64,000 nucleotides of DNA from assembly GCA_023101885.1 (NCBI GenBank), contig JALPQD010000016.1, positions 6,842,396-6,906,395 on the forward strand, given 5' to 3'. Shown here in pieces: positions 28,360-39,976 of the stretch. Within the stretch, counting starts at the first letter, position 1; each line of letters opens with the position of its first letter. Source of the DNA: Typhlomys cinereus. Its lineage: Eukaryota > Chordata > Mammalia > Rodentia > Platacanthomyidae. Below the pieces are notes generated by a model, which ran no database searches, had not been told where the DNA came from, and saw only the letters and a program-made list of their open reading frames with translations. The position numbers and the translations under genes are program-made.

Positions 28360-29814
28360 TGCCACTTATTTTTAAAAAACAGATTTAGAAAGCTTGCTGG
28401 CTTGGGGGCACATGGAGCAGTATGTACAGAATAAACTGTCCCTTAGAGGGATATGGCAGACCTTTGCACTAAGTCCTTTAACCTCTTCTGAAATCCCTGG
28501 GACACGCCCTCCTCAGATGAAGGTCTCATTGAGACCTACAGGTTTGTTTTTGTTTTTGTTGTTATTGTTTGTTTGTTTCACCTTACATTCCTGAAGGCAT
28601 GAAAAATCAGAAACAGGCAGCATTGAGATTTGAACCTGAGTCATAGTGACATCATGACGCCCTCATGTATTGGACCAGACATCTCATCATAAGGTAACGA
28701 GCAAATGAGACAAGGGACAAGGACCTACTTTCTTCTTCTACAGAGATGACCCTGTGGCTGGCTTCTTGACACACCTGCTGCCAGAGAGCTCTGGATCGCT
28801 GTGTATTCCTGGAGACTACTGGCCTCTGGACCAGAGCAAGAATCTCTTCATTTTACCAAAGAAAAAAACTGAGGGGTGGCGAAAACTGATGGGGTCCGGC
28901 ATCTAACACTGGAATCAAAAGAGAGGATCTGGGGATGGTCCTGAGCTAGGCATTGGAGTGGTCTGTAGGGCTGGGCATTTTGGAAGCAGGGTTCCCCATC
29001 TCCCAAGAAAGTGAAAGGACCCTGCACTTCTCCTGGACCCTGCCTCCGCCAGGCCAGCGCTGAGCAACAGCGACCCCAGCCAGAGGAGGCCACCGCACCC
29101 AGGGAAAGACCACCCAATGGCTGACCTGCCAAAGGGTACCGGCAGCTCAGACTCATGGACTGGTCACCAATGGGAGCTTCCAGCAGATCCCAGGTGATGT
29201 CCCAGTATCAATGGTGACAGACGGCCTTCTCTCCTCTATTGCTGTTCCTTGCTGAAGGGGCCGATACGGCCTGGCCGTGGTCTAACTACAGTTATTTTGA
29301 GAACTCTGGTAAAATGTGCCCTCGCTGGGCCCAGATAACTCCCAGATCATGAGATAAGCATCAAGATGGTCGTGGGCACATTATAATCATAACTCTCTCG
29401 GTCCCCTCCCTTCTCACACAGCAGAGGCCCACTCAGGTTTGGTAGTAGGTGTGCTCAGAGGGTCTTCCATTCACAAGCGCATAGAGTATACAGGCCACGC
29501 CAGGGCCGTTCTGAACTGTATGTCCAAATACTCTGCACTGAAGAAAGGAACATCAGAAGCAGCTGAGCCATACCTCTCACTGGGCAGAGAACGCTCCACC
29601 AGGGTAAGGGAAATCTTTACCCCCACTCACCCCCACCTTTGAAGTCTCCCGTATCGCATGGAAGAAATACAGTATGTATCTCATCAACCCGAAACAGACA
29701 CTTGACCTGAGTCTACTGATCTCTGCCCCTGGTTTTATGGTACCTTTACCGAGATAGAACCCACATGCCTGGCACTTGCACACATCCTTTGACTTTATCT
29801 GCATTATGCAACTG

Positions 29815-30165
29815 TTAGTCAACTTTCCATTGCTGTGACAAAACACCTGTGAAGAACATCTTGAAAAGAGGAAGGATTTCTTCTGGCTTGTAGTTTCTGT
29901 TCTTAGTCCACTGACTCCATTACTGTTGGGAAGTGGAACATCATGGAAAAGCCATTCACCTAATGACGGTGACCAGAGGCAGGTGGGGGAGGGCAGGAAC
30001 ACGATAGATACCCTAAGGACATGAATCCAATACCCTACTTCCTCTAAAGAGGCCCCACTTCCTAAAATTTCCACCACATCCCAATAGCATCACAGATTGT
30101 AGACCAAGCCTTCAACAGATGAGACTTTGGGAGTTATTCAGAAGCAACCTCTAATAGCAACCATC
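29815..30165 (+). repeat. rodent dispersed repeat
   Basis: gttagtcaactttccattgc, tgtgacaaaacacctgtgaa, then a central block and caccacatcccaatagcatc. Confidence 0.6.
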
Positions 30166-30414
30166 CCTATACTAGAATTCTGAAACACGTTTTCATCCTT
30201 GCCCCCTCTGTCAATAGTAGGCACACTCACTCTACCCTCAGCCCTGGGCAACAAGAACCAACTTTCTATCTCTATGGAATCGTGGTCTTTGGGGATGGGC
30301 CCCTTTGGTTGCCACACTGTTTGCTGAAACCATTCTTACTCTAGTGTATATCAGTACTTTTCCTAAGTAGTAGTATTACATGGTGTAGATTACACACTTT
30401 CTTTTCCCATTTCC

Positions 30415-30552
30415 TCGAGGATTTCCCAGACTCCACCTTCCAGAGCCAGAAGTGCAGGCTGCTGACATCTCTCCCTCCTACCCCACTCCACCTCTGTTTT
30501 TACTAGGGGTCTGACCTGGGACTTAACTCCTGAAGCCATCTCTTCAGCCCCC
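30415..30552 (-). repeat. truncated subfamily-b SINE
   Basis: gatttcccagactccacctt, agaagtgcaggctgctgac and the head tgaagccatctcttcagccc. It lacks the distal body and tail. Confidence 0.65.
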
Positions 30553-31789
30553 AACCTTTGCACTTTTTATTCAGCCAGGTGACTGCTTGGACCTGGGCCT
30601 GGGCCTGGGCTTTGGCCTTCAGAGTCCAACAGTTTGAGAGGACTAACTGATCTTCGATGTCCATCCCCGTTCTTGAAGTCAGGAGAGTTTCTGGGGATCA
30701 GGGCAAGCTTTCTGGTAGAAGGGGGACTTTAGAGCTTTGCTTCAGAGCTCGGCAGAGGACACTGAGGACTTCTGATGGAAAGGAGGTTGAGGAGAAAAGC
30801 AGGGTGCACCGGGGACAGGCAGGCAGAGAACAAAGCTCAGCGCCCTGGGGTTGTTTGGTGGGGGCCCATCCAAGACTGCAAAACACCAGTGACTCAGAAG
30901 CTGAGGGGAGTTGGAAGCTGCAGCGTGAGTCTCCAGCATTAACCCTCACCTTTCCAGACCACAAACCCATTAAACCAAGTGTCAGGATACCTTCAACTGC
31001 CCAATTCTTGGGCACTCCAGGGCTGTGGGCTTTGGCCGTGGCCTTGAAGTCTTGGGACTTCCACGCTCCGGATTTGGTTAACAGGCTTCCGTTAACTTGC
31101 TTAAAGGGCACAACATACCACAGAGTGACCAACAGCTGCCTGTGACAGGAGATAGACAAGTCCCTTGGAACCAGTCAGTGCCTCTTTGGAGCAAAGGCAG
31201 TCTTCGCAGGGGGGAGGTCTCAGCCCAGAGGCGGGGTTGGGAGGGGGCTAAGACACTGAACTGTTCCCGGCTGACTAGCCCCAACCCCCCTTCTGTCTTT
31301 ATCTTGTCGTCTTTGTCACGGGAAAATGTGTCATCTTTTCGGTCTCTGGCGGCCAGAAAGCGCTATTGAAAGGAAAAAAAAAAAAATAATAAGGACGAAA
31401 ACACTGCGGTTCTGGTGTCGCCCCAACAGCTTAGATCCGCGGTGTCTCCCCCGAGGGCTCAGCGCTGAGCCCTGGGCGAGAGGGGTGGAGGTCGCCCTGG
31501 GGGCGGGAGCAGACCCTGGAACTCCCACCACTGGCTTCCCCAGTCGACGGCCCTAGCGCAGAGCGCGGGGTTCGGAGGTACCTGACCCCAGACGCGGCGG
31601 ACCCAGGACGGCCGCGAACCTGCGGTTCAGCGCAGACAGCCTGCGGCGCCGGGCCCCTCGCGTGCCGGCCTCGATCTACTGTGGGGCGCCGGCCCGGAGC
31701 GGGACAGCGCCCCCGCGCAGCTGGAGAGCCGCCCCTCCAGGAAGCGCCCGCCTCGCGCCCGCTTCCCTCCCACACCCGCCCTCGGCTGG

Positions 31790-32003
31790 AGGGAGGAGCC
31801 CGCGCCGCCGCCGCCACCGCCCGCCGGCCGGAGGAGGACCGGCCCCAGCCGCGGCGAGCGCACAGCGGGCATGGCCGCGCGGGCAGCGCCCTGAGCCCGT
31901 CCCGCGCCCGGGCCCGGCGGGCAGAGCCGCGCAGCGCTCAGTGTCCCGGCGGCCAGAAGAGCGCGGGCCACGGCCGCCGCGTGCTCGGGTGACGGGACGC
32001 GCG
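31790..32003 (+). other. CPNE2: probable non-coding exon 1 of CPNE2 (5' end undefined)
   Basis: Inside the CpG island a strong donor, gcg|gtgagt, lies at 32003/32004. The coding exon at 47600 starts with an acceptor 38 nt upstream of its ATG, so at least one 5' untranslated exon must exist upstream. The start given here is arbitrary. A micro-ORF of seven codons lies at 31871-31894. Confidence 0.5.
31871..31894 (+). other. possible upstream micro-ORF in CPNE2 5' leader
   Basis: ATG in a good context (gggcATGgc) is followed by six codons (AARAAP) and TGA, all before the predicted exon-1 donor. It can act only if transcription starts upstream of 31871. Confidence 0.35.
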
Positions 32004-33232
32004 GTGAGTCGGGGCTCCCCGGGACTAGGGCGGCCGGGGCACCGCGCGCGCTCAAGTTCGGCCTGGGGTTGGGCTGCTGGCGCCCGCCGTGACCAGCTCG
32101 AGGGAAGCCGGTGCCGGCCAGGGGGACGCGGTTCCCCGATTTCCTTGCTTGGGGTGGCTCAGCTCCGACCCGGCCACGCGGGGGCGCCCCGCTTGCCGGG
32201 GGGCACGGCCGGCGGGCAAAAGGAGCGGGCGGCCTGTGCAGCCCAGTTGTTGGGGGGGGCAGATGTACCTCTCCGGAGGGGTCTGGAGGATGTCGAGGGA
32301 TGAACGTCACCATAGCTACGGGACGCCAAAGAGCTGTTGGCTCCCGGCAAGGCGCATCCCTCATACCCTACTTAGGACCCCACCCGAGTCCTGTCCCTGG
32401 AATGGTCCCGGGGCCAGCTCTCTTCCCAGGAAAGGGAGCGGAGAGGGGGAGTAGTGCTGGGCAGCTTCCCAGAAGTCGGAGTGTGTTTGCAAACTAGTTT
32501 TTTTGCGCAAAAGCTGTCTGGCACCTGTGTGTTTCAAAGGATGGGGGAGGAAGCGTGAAGCCCTCTCTTCCTTCCTGTCTTCTGAGATGCTTCCAGGAAA
32601 ATGGAGAAATCCATGCCCTTTTTTCCTTCTGCTCCCCTCTCCTCGCACGGCCTGGGGTTCAGCAAGCTAGCCCTTGGGTGAGGGACCACCTGAGGAGCGC
32701 CGAAGGTGCCGCAAGTCACAGTTGCGCCCAGCGCCGAGTGGCAAGTCAGGGGTTTCCCGGGCCATCTGACTTCTCCTGCCCCATGAATAGTCTCGCGAAG
32801 GGATGAGGCGGGGAATTAGCCCAGCTGTCCTTTGTTTCGCTCTAGATTTCCGGCATGTAGGGGGTGTGGGCAGTCGCCAAGAGGTAAAGAGGGGGTTTGT
32901 TCTGCTTTTTGGGGGCACCTTTTGTGGTTGGTGACGTTGTTTCCTGACAGCGTCTCCTGCTGAGAAGCCCACAGTTCAGGGTCAGGATCTCACCTGCCGT
33001 AGAAAGATCCCTCTTTGCCTTCTTACTGGTCCTTCCAGACAGCTGGAGGCCGCTGAGACAGGAACGGCCCCAGCTGGAGAGGTCGGGCATCTGATCGCCT
33101 CCCAGCCCTCGCTGCCCAGGACAGCAATATGAAGTCCCTAGTGCCTGAGGACGGGGAGCTGGGACTCCCGGTCCTGTGTCTTCTGCCCTCACTGGTTTCT
33201 GGGGCAGGGTCAGGACACGGCGGTTGGATGAG

Positions 33233-33268
33233 TGGAGGGGAGCCCTCCCATGGAGGGGAGCCCTCCCA
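33233..33268. repeat. perfect 18-bp tandem duplication
   Basis: tggaggggagccctccca twice in direct succession. Each unit contains the near-palindrome ggggagccctccc. Confidence 0.9.
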
Positions 33269-33329
33269 CAGAAAAGCGGACATCGTCATCTCTGGTGATT
33301 GGGACCTGCCTAGAGACAGTCCCAGTAGG

Positions 33330-33735
33330 GCACTATGGGAGACCTGGTCCCTAACACCTTCCTGTAACCAGATGTGTGACCAAACACTCTGGACAGGTTG
33401 TCTGTAAAATGGATCGGCTCCCAGAGTCACCTGGAGGCCAAACACAAACACAAAGGAGTGGTTTTATTGCTATTCTGGCAGGGGGCCCAGTGAGCTTTGG
33501 GGCTGACTCAGGTGAGTGACCCCGCAGTGGGCTGGGAAGGGGAGGGCTCAGGCTTCTTTCTGTTTGGGGGAAGACCTGAGACAAGGAATATCGACACCAA
33601 GTTCTCTTTGCCTTTGCCCCTCCTGCCTTCAGGCCTTCTTACACCCATCCTCTAAGACCCCGGCCAGGGCTCCATCTGTAAAATGAGGAAAAATGCTAAC
33701 ACCAGCTCATTTACAAAGTGGCAGGGAGGCTGGGA
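33330..33735. repeat. MIR-like fragments
   Basis: gtctgtaaaatggatcggct near 33400 and ccatctgtaaaatgaggaaa near 33670 resemble the MIR tail. Confidence 0.45.
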
Positions 33736-34859
33736 CCAGGGAGTGGGATAGGACTTCTTCTGCAAAGACCCCCTTCATGAGGGTCTCTGGTGGCATTTCA
33801 AGATCTCCCCAATCCCAAGAATGCTATAAGAATTAAAAAACTGCAGATTACATGAAGAGGAGGGTTGTCCTGGAGCCTTAGTTTCTCTATCTGTAGAGCC
33901 GTGAAGAGTGTACTCTGTGTACCCTTCTTCTCTTTCTAGGTAATTGTATGTTTCGTTAAAGGTAGTTGAGGATCAGTTTAGATGACAAAGGATTGTGTGC
34001 TGAGCTGTGACTGGTGCGGGAAGCTTTTGGGATCAGCCGACTGTCATCACCATTGTTCCTGGGACTATTAGTAAGCCTGGTGTGGGTAACTGCGTTTAGA
34101 GCCCCTTCTGGGATTTTCTGAGCCAGGCCTACCTGTCTCCCCACAGAGAGAAGCTTCCAAATGAATCCAGACACCTGCATTGCTGGACCATTCTAGGGGC
34201 AGAGAGGCCTTGGGTGGTTCTACCCAGCCTAGGTGTGGAAAATGCCATGTGAGGTGGTAGATTGCCTACCCCAGGGTGATTTGTGTCCCTACCCCAGGCT
34301 GATCCCATGGGACCCCAAGGCTTGAACAGAAAGCAGAAGAGCAATCTTGAGTAACACACTCTTGGAAGAGGGAGCAGCTCTGTCTGCTGAGAAATCACTC
34401 ACTAGCCAGGGGTCAGGGTCTTGCCTGCCCCGGGGAAGATTTTGCCCTCTCCAGACCTTCCATACTTTGTCTACTGAATGTGTTGAGAATCCAGCCCCTC
34501 TCCTTGTTTAACATGGATTCAGGAAAGACAGTGTAGGTTCTGTGGATGTGGAAGCCAGCTCATTTCCCCCCTCCCCCAGCAGCAGGAAAGGGAAGCATCG
34601 GAACATATTCCACCTCTTGCTGTTTAGGAGAAGCAATACAGGGTCCCCAGTATCTGACTGAACTGGGTCCAGAGGTACCTACTGCTTCCACTGGCCGCCT
34701 GGCTCCGGCTCCCGTGGTAAGATGAAGACTGCTGTTTTGTGTCTTGGCACATTCTCTACTTGACATCCAACAGCCACACCTTCCTCTCCTGGGATCTGAG
34801 AGAAAGATAGGAGGGAGGAGGTGCATCACTCTCCCATCATCTCGCTTTATTTTTCCCAG

Positions 34860-35040
34860 GGCATCTCTGAAATCGGCTCATGTATTCATTTGTGCATCCA
34901 TTTATCTGCCTCTTCCTCTAAAGTGTGTCAGCTCCATGGAAGGGCACGAAGAGAGCCATGTCCCCAGGCTTTAGAACAGTATCTGGCATATAGTAGATGC
35001 TTAGTAGATGCTGTACAAATAGAGTCTGCCCTTCCTGCTA
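34860..35040 (+). repeat. L2/MIR-type remnant
   Basis: cattcatttgtgcatccatt and gtgtcagctccatggaaggg, then tatctggcatatagtagatg: an ordered ancient-repeat tail. Confidence 0.5.
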
Positions 35041-36010
35041 AATGAGATCCCAGATGTTAGATGACAGTCTGAAAGGATGAGAAACTTGTCCTCTTTCATC
35101 TCCAAAGGGACCCTGGTCCCTCCTTTCAAGTGCCAAGGGCTTGCCCATGTGGAGGGAATGAGAAGATGTGTGTCAGAGCAGGGTGGGATTTCATGGCACC
35201 AAAAGACCGGGGGTCCAGGCGGTAGCTATTACCACCTGCTGTCATTACCTAACCCTCCCCCAGCCAGCAGACTGAGGGTGTTAGAGTCACTCAATCCCAT
35301 GTGACCTAAACTAAGTTTCTTGACTTCTTCTTGCCTTCCTTCTTTCCTTCTCTCCCTCCTTCATTGCTCCCCTTCCTGTCTCACTTTGGTTTAATTCCTC
35401 CCTCTGTTTCTTTTCCCTTGCATTGATTAGTTGGTTGCCTGACTGGCTGTGATGCTGGGGTGAAACTCAGTTTAAAGCCTGCCTAGCCAGCAAGCATCCT
35501 ACCATGAGCTCCAGCCCCAACTGACCTCAGCTTCTTCAGCTTAAATATGGGCATCTTACTAACTGTATCTCACCATTTGGCTACTCAACAAAAGTGCTCC
35601 AGGAAGCTCTGTGTTAGAGACTGCGGTATGCCAGGGTTGTGATCAAGGTCGTCGCCGTTCAGCCCCTTATGGCTGCCAAACTCAGAAATGATGGAGGGCG
35701 TCTTTAGCCACACCTCAATGCTCAAAGGAGGCTTGGGCATGTCTCATTTTATAAGCAAGGAAACAGGCAGAAAGGGGAAGGGACTTGCCTGAGTTCACAT
35801 AGAGAATTAGAGAGCACCTAGTTGCCCCATGACATTTCATGAAATGAGTGGTACCACAGGGGCCCCAAGGATGTGCCAAATCCAAAGTGAAAGTTATAAG
35901 GTCCCTCTGGGGTCTTTATGTGTCCAGGTTCTTATGTTTGGGAGTTGAAGATTGAAACCAGAACACGCATAGAAGTTTAAGGTAGAGTGTATTAGAGGAG
36001 AGGAAGATGT

Positions 36011-36206
36011 GAATCCAGAAGGAGCAAGAGATTCCCAGAGAACTCATGGACCCCAGGCATGGAATCCACGAGGGGCAAAGGAAATGAAAGGAACTGATAC
36101 TCTCTAGACATGGGAGTCCCATGAGGGGCAAGGAAACCAAGGAGAACTCTAGGACTCCAGACGTGGAGTACCATGAGGGACAAGGGAGCCAAAGATGACT
36201 ACCAGG
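36011..36206. repeat. minisatellite, 51/52-bp unit, about 3.8 copies
   Basis: Units start at 36011, 36062, 36114 and 36166. Each begins ga(a/g)t(c/a)c and contains a (c/g)a(t/c)gaggg(g/a)caa-like core followed by a purine-rich stretch. Units are diverged, so the array is not recent. Confidence 0.8.
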
Positions 36207-36373
36207 TTCAGAGTTATTTAGAGTCTTAGGCAAGCTCAGGAAAAATGGTGTTTCCTCATTGGTTAGCTCCAGTTTCTGCAAACCTGATTGGAGCTTTTGG
36301 TTCTCTACATCTTATTGGTCTGTTCACATTGGTTCCCAACCCAGTCGTTCTTGTGCCTGACCTCAGGCTAGGG

Positions 36374-36419
36374 CTTATCTGCAATGGAGAGCTAATCTTA
36401 TCTGCAATGGGGAGCTAAT
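36374..36419. repeat. 23-bp tandem duplication
   Basis: cttatctgcaatgg(a/g)gagctaat twice, with one difference. Confidence 0.9.
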
Positions 36420-37340
36420 CTCATATCTTTTGGTGAACTAAGGTTGGGGAAAGTTGGTGACCTTATCTCTGGGAAGGGTTAAAATAAGTAGCATTCCTTC
36501 AGGTTGATCCCAGCCCTGGGGATGACCTTTGGGGCCTTCAGGACCTTCAGAGACCTTCCCAGCATGGCTGATGTAAAATTGCCTAAAACCATATGGTCAC
36601 AAGCCCTCAACTTTCCATTAGTCTCATCCTCTCTCAGAGCCTGCCCAGACCCACGCCCATGGCCTCCAAAGTGCTGCATGCTCAGCAGCTGGGAGAACCT
36701 CCGTGCCCATCCTGCAGAGCTTCTAGAGAGGCAAAGAGGGCAGGGCATTGGCTGGTAGCCTACTTTGCAAATGAAAAGCTGAGGCCCAGAAGGGAGGGAT
36801 GGAGAAGGCCCACACACCTTGCCTCCTGCTGGACAAGCCCCAGGAGACACCCCCCCAGATGTACGTGGAACATCATGGCAATCCTGAATGGAACCCCTCA
36901 CCCAAGGGCTAGAGCTTAGGTAGAGTCTTCCCAGGTTCCTTTCTGGTGTGGCCAGCAGAAGCTAGGGGTCCCAGGAGGGTAGCAAGGCTGACCCCTGCTG
37001 AAGCCACCTCGCCTAGCTGTCTGCATCTATATTTATCCTGTAATGGCCTGGCCTCCTGGCAGAGTGTGTGCCTTGTGAACACAGCAGCCAGCGCCATGGT
37101 TGCAGTGGAAAGTGGTTTGTGTGAAGAAGCTGCCCCTCCCTGTTTGTCTAGAGTGTCAACCGCTCAGGGAGCCTGCCCTGGGAAGTAGGGGAACCTAGCC
37201 TTGGACCTCCCCTCCCCCAATAACCAGAACGTAGGACTTTGGAGGTGATATCTGATATCAATTCAGTACTGTACAGTCTCTTGGCTCAGAATTCATCATT
37301 CCAAACTCCCAGAGTTCCCAGTACTTGGTAAATCTCTGTA

Positions 37341-37690
37341 AGTGCTAGTTCCACGCAGGTATCAATTTGACAGTTGAAGGCTGAGTTCTGGACACATCTA
37401 TGGAGAAGTAGTTGTGAAAACAAGCCCCGAGCAAGCCGGTGGGAGATTGTCTGGTTAATGAGGCGGGCCATAGTAGGTAAACCCATTCTCTGGGCAGGAT
37501 GGAGTGAGCAGTTCGGTCTGGCATACTTGTGGTCTGGTGGGTGAGGAGGTTTTGCCCCTCAGCAATTCCTGTGGATAAGGTGTTCAGTTCCTTCTGCTCC
37601 TGATGTTGGCATAGACTCTCCTGTGGAGCTGGACTATAAATTGTAACCAGCATCCTAAGCAAGAAAAAAAATCCCTTGTTCTCTCAAAGT
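37341..37690 (-). repeat. rodent dispersed repeat, opposite orientation
   Basis: caggtatcaatttgacagtt at one end and the aaattgtaaccagcatccta...ttctctcaaagttg end at the other correspond in reverse to the copy at 53105. Confidence 0.55.
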
Positions 37691-37834
37691 TGTTTAGTTA
37701 CATGTGTATAAGCAACATGAAGACAAACTGATACTGTTACACCCAGCCCCTGTGACTCCTTTTCCTTCTCACTTCCTGGTTACGTGTCCAGCTCAGATTC
37801 TACGCTGTCAGTGATGGGAACGGCACGGATGAAA

Positions 37835-38225
37835 ATGGGGACACCTGTCTGTAATCCCAGGATTCAAGAAGCCGGTGCAGGAGAATCTGGCCGGTGCCTG
37901 CCTGCTCCTTAGAACAAGAAACTGCCTCAGAACTCCAAAACAAATGAAAAAAACGAGGCAAGCCCCATCTTGAACTCAAGCCAGTGGTTACAAGGTGGCC
38001 TTTTGGGACCTGTTTCATTTAGGGAGCAGGAAAGCAGAAAAGGACTTTGCTATTGTTGCTTTTTTTTCTTAAACATTGTATTGGAGTATAGTAAAGAAAC
38101 TAGAGTAGCCTACAGGCCTGGGGTCTGGCACCAGTAGTTGAATCTCCTTGAGAGGCAGAGGCAGGAGGATTGTTGAGAGGGCTGTTAACCCAGGTGACAT
38201 AGCACCATCTTGTCTCAGTCAGAAA
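37835..38225 (+). repeat. two B1-like fragments
   Basis: tgtctgtaatcccaggattc (37848) and gagaggcaga...gcaggaggattgttgaga (38150). Both are diverged. Confidence 0.6.
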
Positions 38226-38274
38226 GACTGCAGTCGTGACTTGCTGGCTGAGTATTTGTCTGCAAGATAGCACA

Positions 38275-38510
38275 AGGGGGCTGGAGAGTTGGTTCAGGAG
38301 TTAAGACTCTGCCTTGTAAGCAGAAGGTCCTGAGTTCAGATCCCAGGTCCCATGTGAAAAACGCCAGGCAGAAAAGGCAGCAGCCTGAACCTCTGGCCCT
38401 GGTGGACAGAGCCTGGGAAATCCCAGAGCGAAGCAAAAAGGAGGTAGAAGTAATCCAGGATGATTCCCAAAGTCATCCTTGGTCCTCCACAGGAACACAA
38501 AGTGCCCTCT

Positions 38511-38557
<47 letters not shown>

Positions 38558-38594
38558 CAAACAAACAAATATATAAATAAATAATCTGGAAAAA
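38275..38594 (+). repeat. young SINE, subfamily b, with perfect TSD
   Basis: Sense copy with head gggctggagagttggttcag, body gcctgggaaatcccagagcg and a (CA)n tail, flanked by aagatagcaca at 38264-38274 and 38595-38605. Confidence 0.92.
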
Positions 38595-38628
38595 AAGATA
38601 GCACAGAGATCTGAGTTTAATCCCTGGT

Positions 38629-38631
<3 letters not shown>

Positions 38632-38671
<40 letters not shown>
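38632..38671. repeat. (GA)n microsatellite
   Basis: About 20 uninterrupted GA units. Confidence 0.9.
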
Positions 38672-38673
<2 letters not shown>

Positions 38674-39059
38674 CACCTTGCATGTGCTATGTGATGACAG
38701 CACCCAGATCCAGAAGTGGGCCCAGCCAGCGCTTCTCATTAGTCACACCGTGCTGCCTGCTCTATTATTGCCTCATTTTCAACATGGGACTCAGTGGAAG
38801 GAGTGCTGCTGTGGACACCTTGCGTAAGCGTGTTTGGTGCTGCCGGCTCATCTGAGAGATGCATTTCTTTAGCTTGTGAAGCCACTGCCAGACATTCCTC
38901 CTGAGTGGTTGTGTGGAACCCCATTGCCTCTGGCAAACCATCGAATTCTGATTGGCCCAAATCCCTTGCCAACGTGTAAGCTGCGACAATTTTGGCCATC
39001 TTAAGGGTGGGGAAAGTATGGTGAGATTGGTGATAATAGTGATCTTATACTTGGTTTGG

Positions 39060-39250
39060 CTGAGCTGAATTTGAAGAATAAAACTGTTCAATAAAGAGAG
39101 AGAAAAGACATTCCAGGAAGCTGGAACAGAAAGATGCAAAATTGCAGAGGCACAGAAAAACATCGCTGGAACCCATGCAGTCAGGCACATGGCCAGAGTC
39201 ATGGGTGTAAGGGAGCCAATTGTGGGATGCACACTGGGGGACTGGATATT
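39060..39250. repeat. L2-like remnant
   Basis: acattccaggaagctggaac and agatgcaaaattgcagagg resemble the L2 3' region. Confidence 0.45.
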
Positions 39251-39357
39251 GTCTGGAGAAAGTCCGGGAGCCTTGGAGAGGTTTTTGTTGTCACTTTGAT
39301 ACAGTGCCTATAGAGTGTCTTATTGCTTCTGTGCATGGGTAAGAAAACAGATGCAGG

Positions 39358-39557
39358 GCTAGGAAGATGGCTCAGATGGTAAAGGACTTGCTACAGGAGC
39401 CTCGGGATCGGGGGGAGAGTCCCAGAAACCACAACAAAATAGTCCCAGCCATAGGGAGGCAGAGACTGGATCCCTGGTGGCCAGCTCGCCACCCTTATGT
39501 GGTGAGTTCCAGGCCAGGGAGAGACACTAAGGAAAACATCCAAGATGTCCTTTGACG

Positions 39558-39596
<39 letters not shown>

Positions 39597-39610
39597 ACAC
39601 AGATGCGTGC
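39358..39610 (+). repeat. RSINE1/B4-type SINE with (CA)n
   Basis: gctaggaagatggctcagat, gtaaaggacttgctac, cagccatagggaggcagaga, then (CA)n at 39560-39600. Confidence 0.65.
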
Positions 39611-39933
39611 ACACACATAAATGAAGAAGTAAATGAATAATTAAATATAGAAAACCAGATGTGGCTAGTCCAGGGTCCTGTCAGTCTGGAAGTGGGTCCT
39701 TTTAGAACTCAGAGAATGATAAACAGTCCAGAAAGTGATCACAGTCTAGTGGCCGAGGGCCAGAACCATTTGGGCAAGTCTTTTAGTCTCCAAGGATAAT
39801 GGGCATGGGCATGAAGTCTCAGCCCAAGGTATCCTGAAGAGGTCTGTGTCAGCCACCTCTTCTCTTCCAGCTGACAGATGGGGGTAGCCTGTAGCTCCCC
39901 CACTTGGGGACTAAGAAACTAGCAGCTTGGCTC

Positions 39934-39976
39934 CTGCCCCTCAGAACTGAAGGCTGCCTAGATGACTTACTTTGTC
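39934..39976 (+). repeat. 43-bp segment, paired with 41818-41860
   Basis: Begins ctgcccctcagaactgaagg and differs from the second copy at only two positions. Confidence 0.85.

Larger units (their letters stand above)
23526..31430. other. NLRC5-CPNE2 intergenic region
   Basis: About 8 kb with SINEs, a 111-bp L1 end insertion, a (TC)n tract, two young antisense SINE copies and one dispersed repeat. Stretches 25440-26940, 28600-29810 and 30560-31430 contain no gene or repeat that I can identify. Confidence 0.6.
31430..32250 (+). promoter_or_regulatory. CPNE2: CpG-island promoter of CPNE2
   Basis: A stretch of about 800 bp with very high G+C and many CG dinucleotides, unlike its flanks. It includes a ccgccgccgccaccgcc tract near 31804 and no TATA box. 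It lies upstream of the CPNE2 coding exons and contains a good splice donor. This is typical of a broad TATA-less promoter, which suits copine-2, but the start site cannot be fixed from sequence. Confidence 0.78.

Noticed and set aside
28115..28375. Cysteine/valine-rich open frames starting MCVCVC
   Set aside because: Translations of (TG)n tails of SINEs. The same artefact occurs at 5190, 27336, 38301 and 57249.
29577..30077. A 166-codon - strand open frame
   Set aside because: It lies mostly in a dispersed rodent repeat and shows no protein-like motif.
30657..31159. Overlapping open frames of 162 and 153 codons on opposite strands upstream of the CPNE2 CpG island
   Set aside because: Neither has a recognisable domain or splice support, and overlapping frames of this length are expected by chance.
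31627..32364. Long open frames on both strands (up to 245 codons) in the CpG island
   Set aside because: Very high G+C depletes stop codons. The translations are Arg/Pro/Ala-rich with no known domain, and the region fits a promoter.
36011..36206. Regularly spaced repeats resembling a CRISPR array
   Set aside because: The units are contiguous, with no spacers, in a mammalian intron, so this is a minisatellite.
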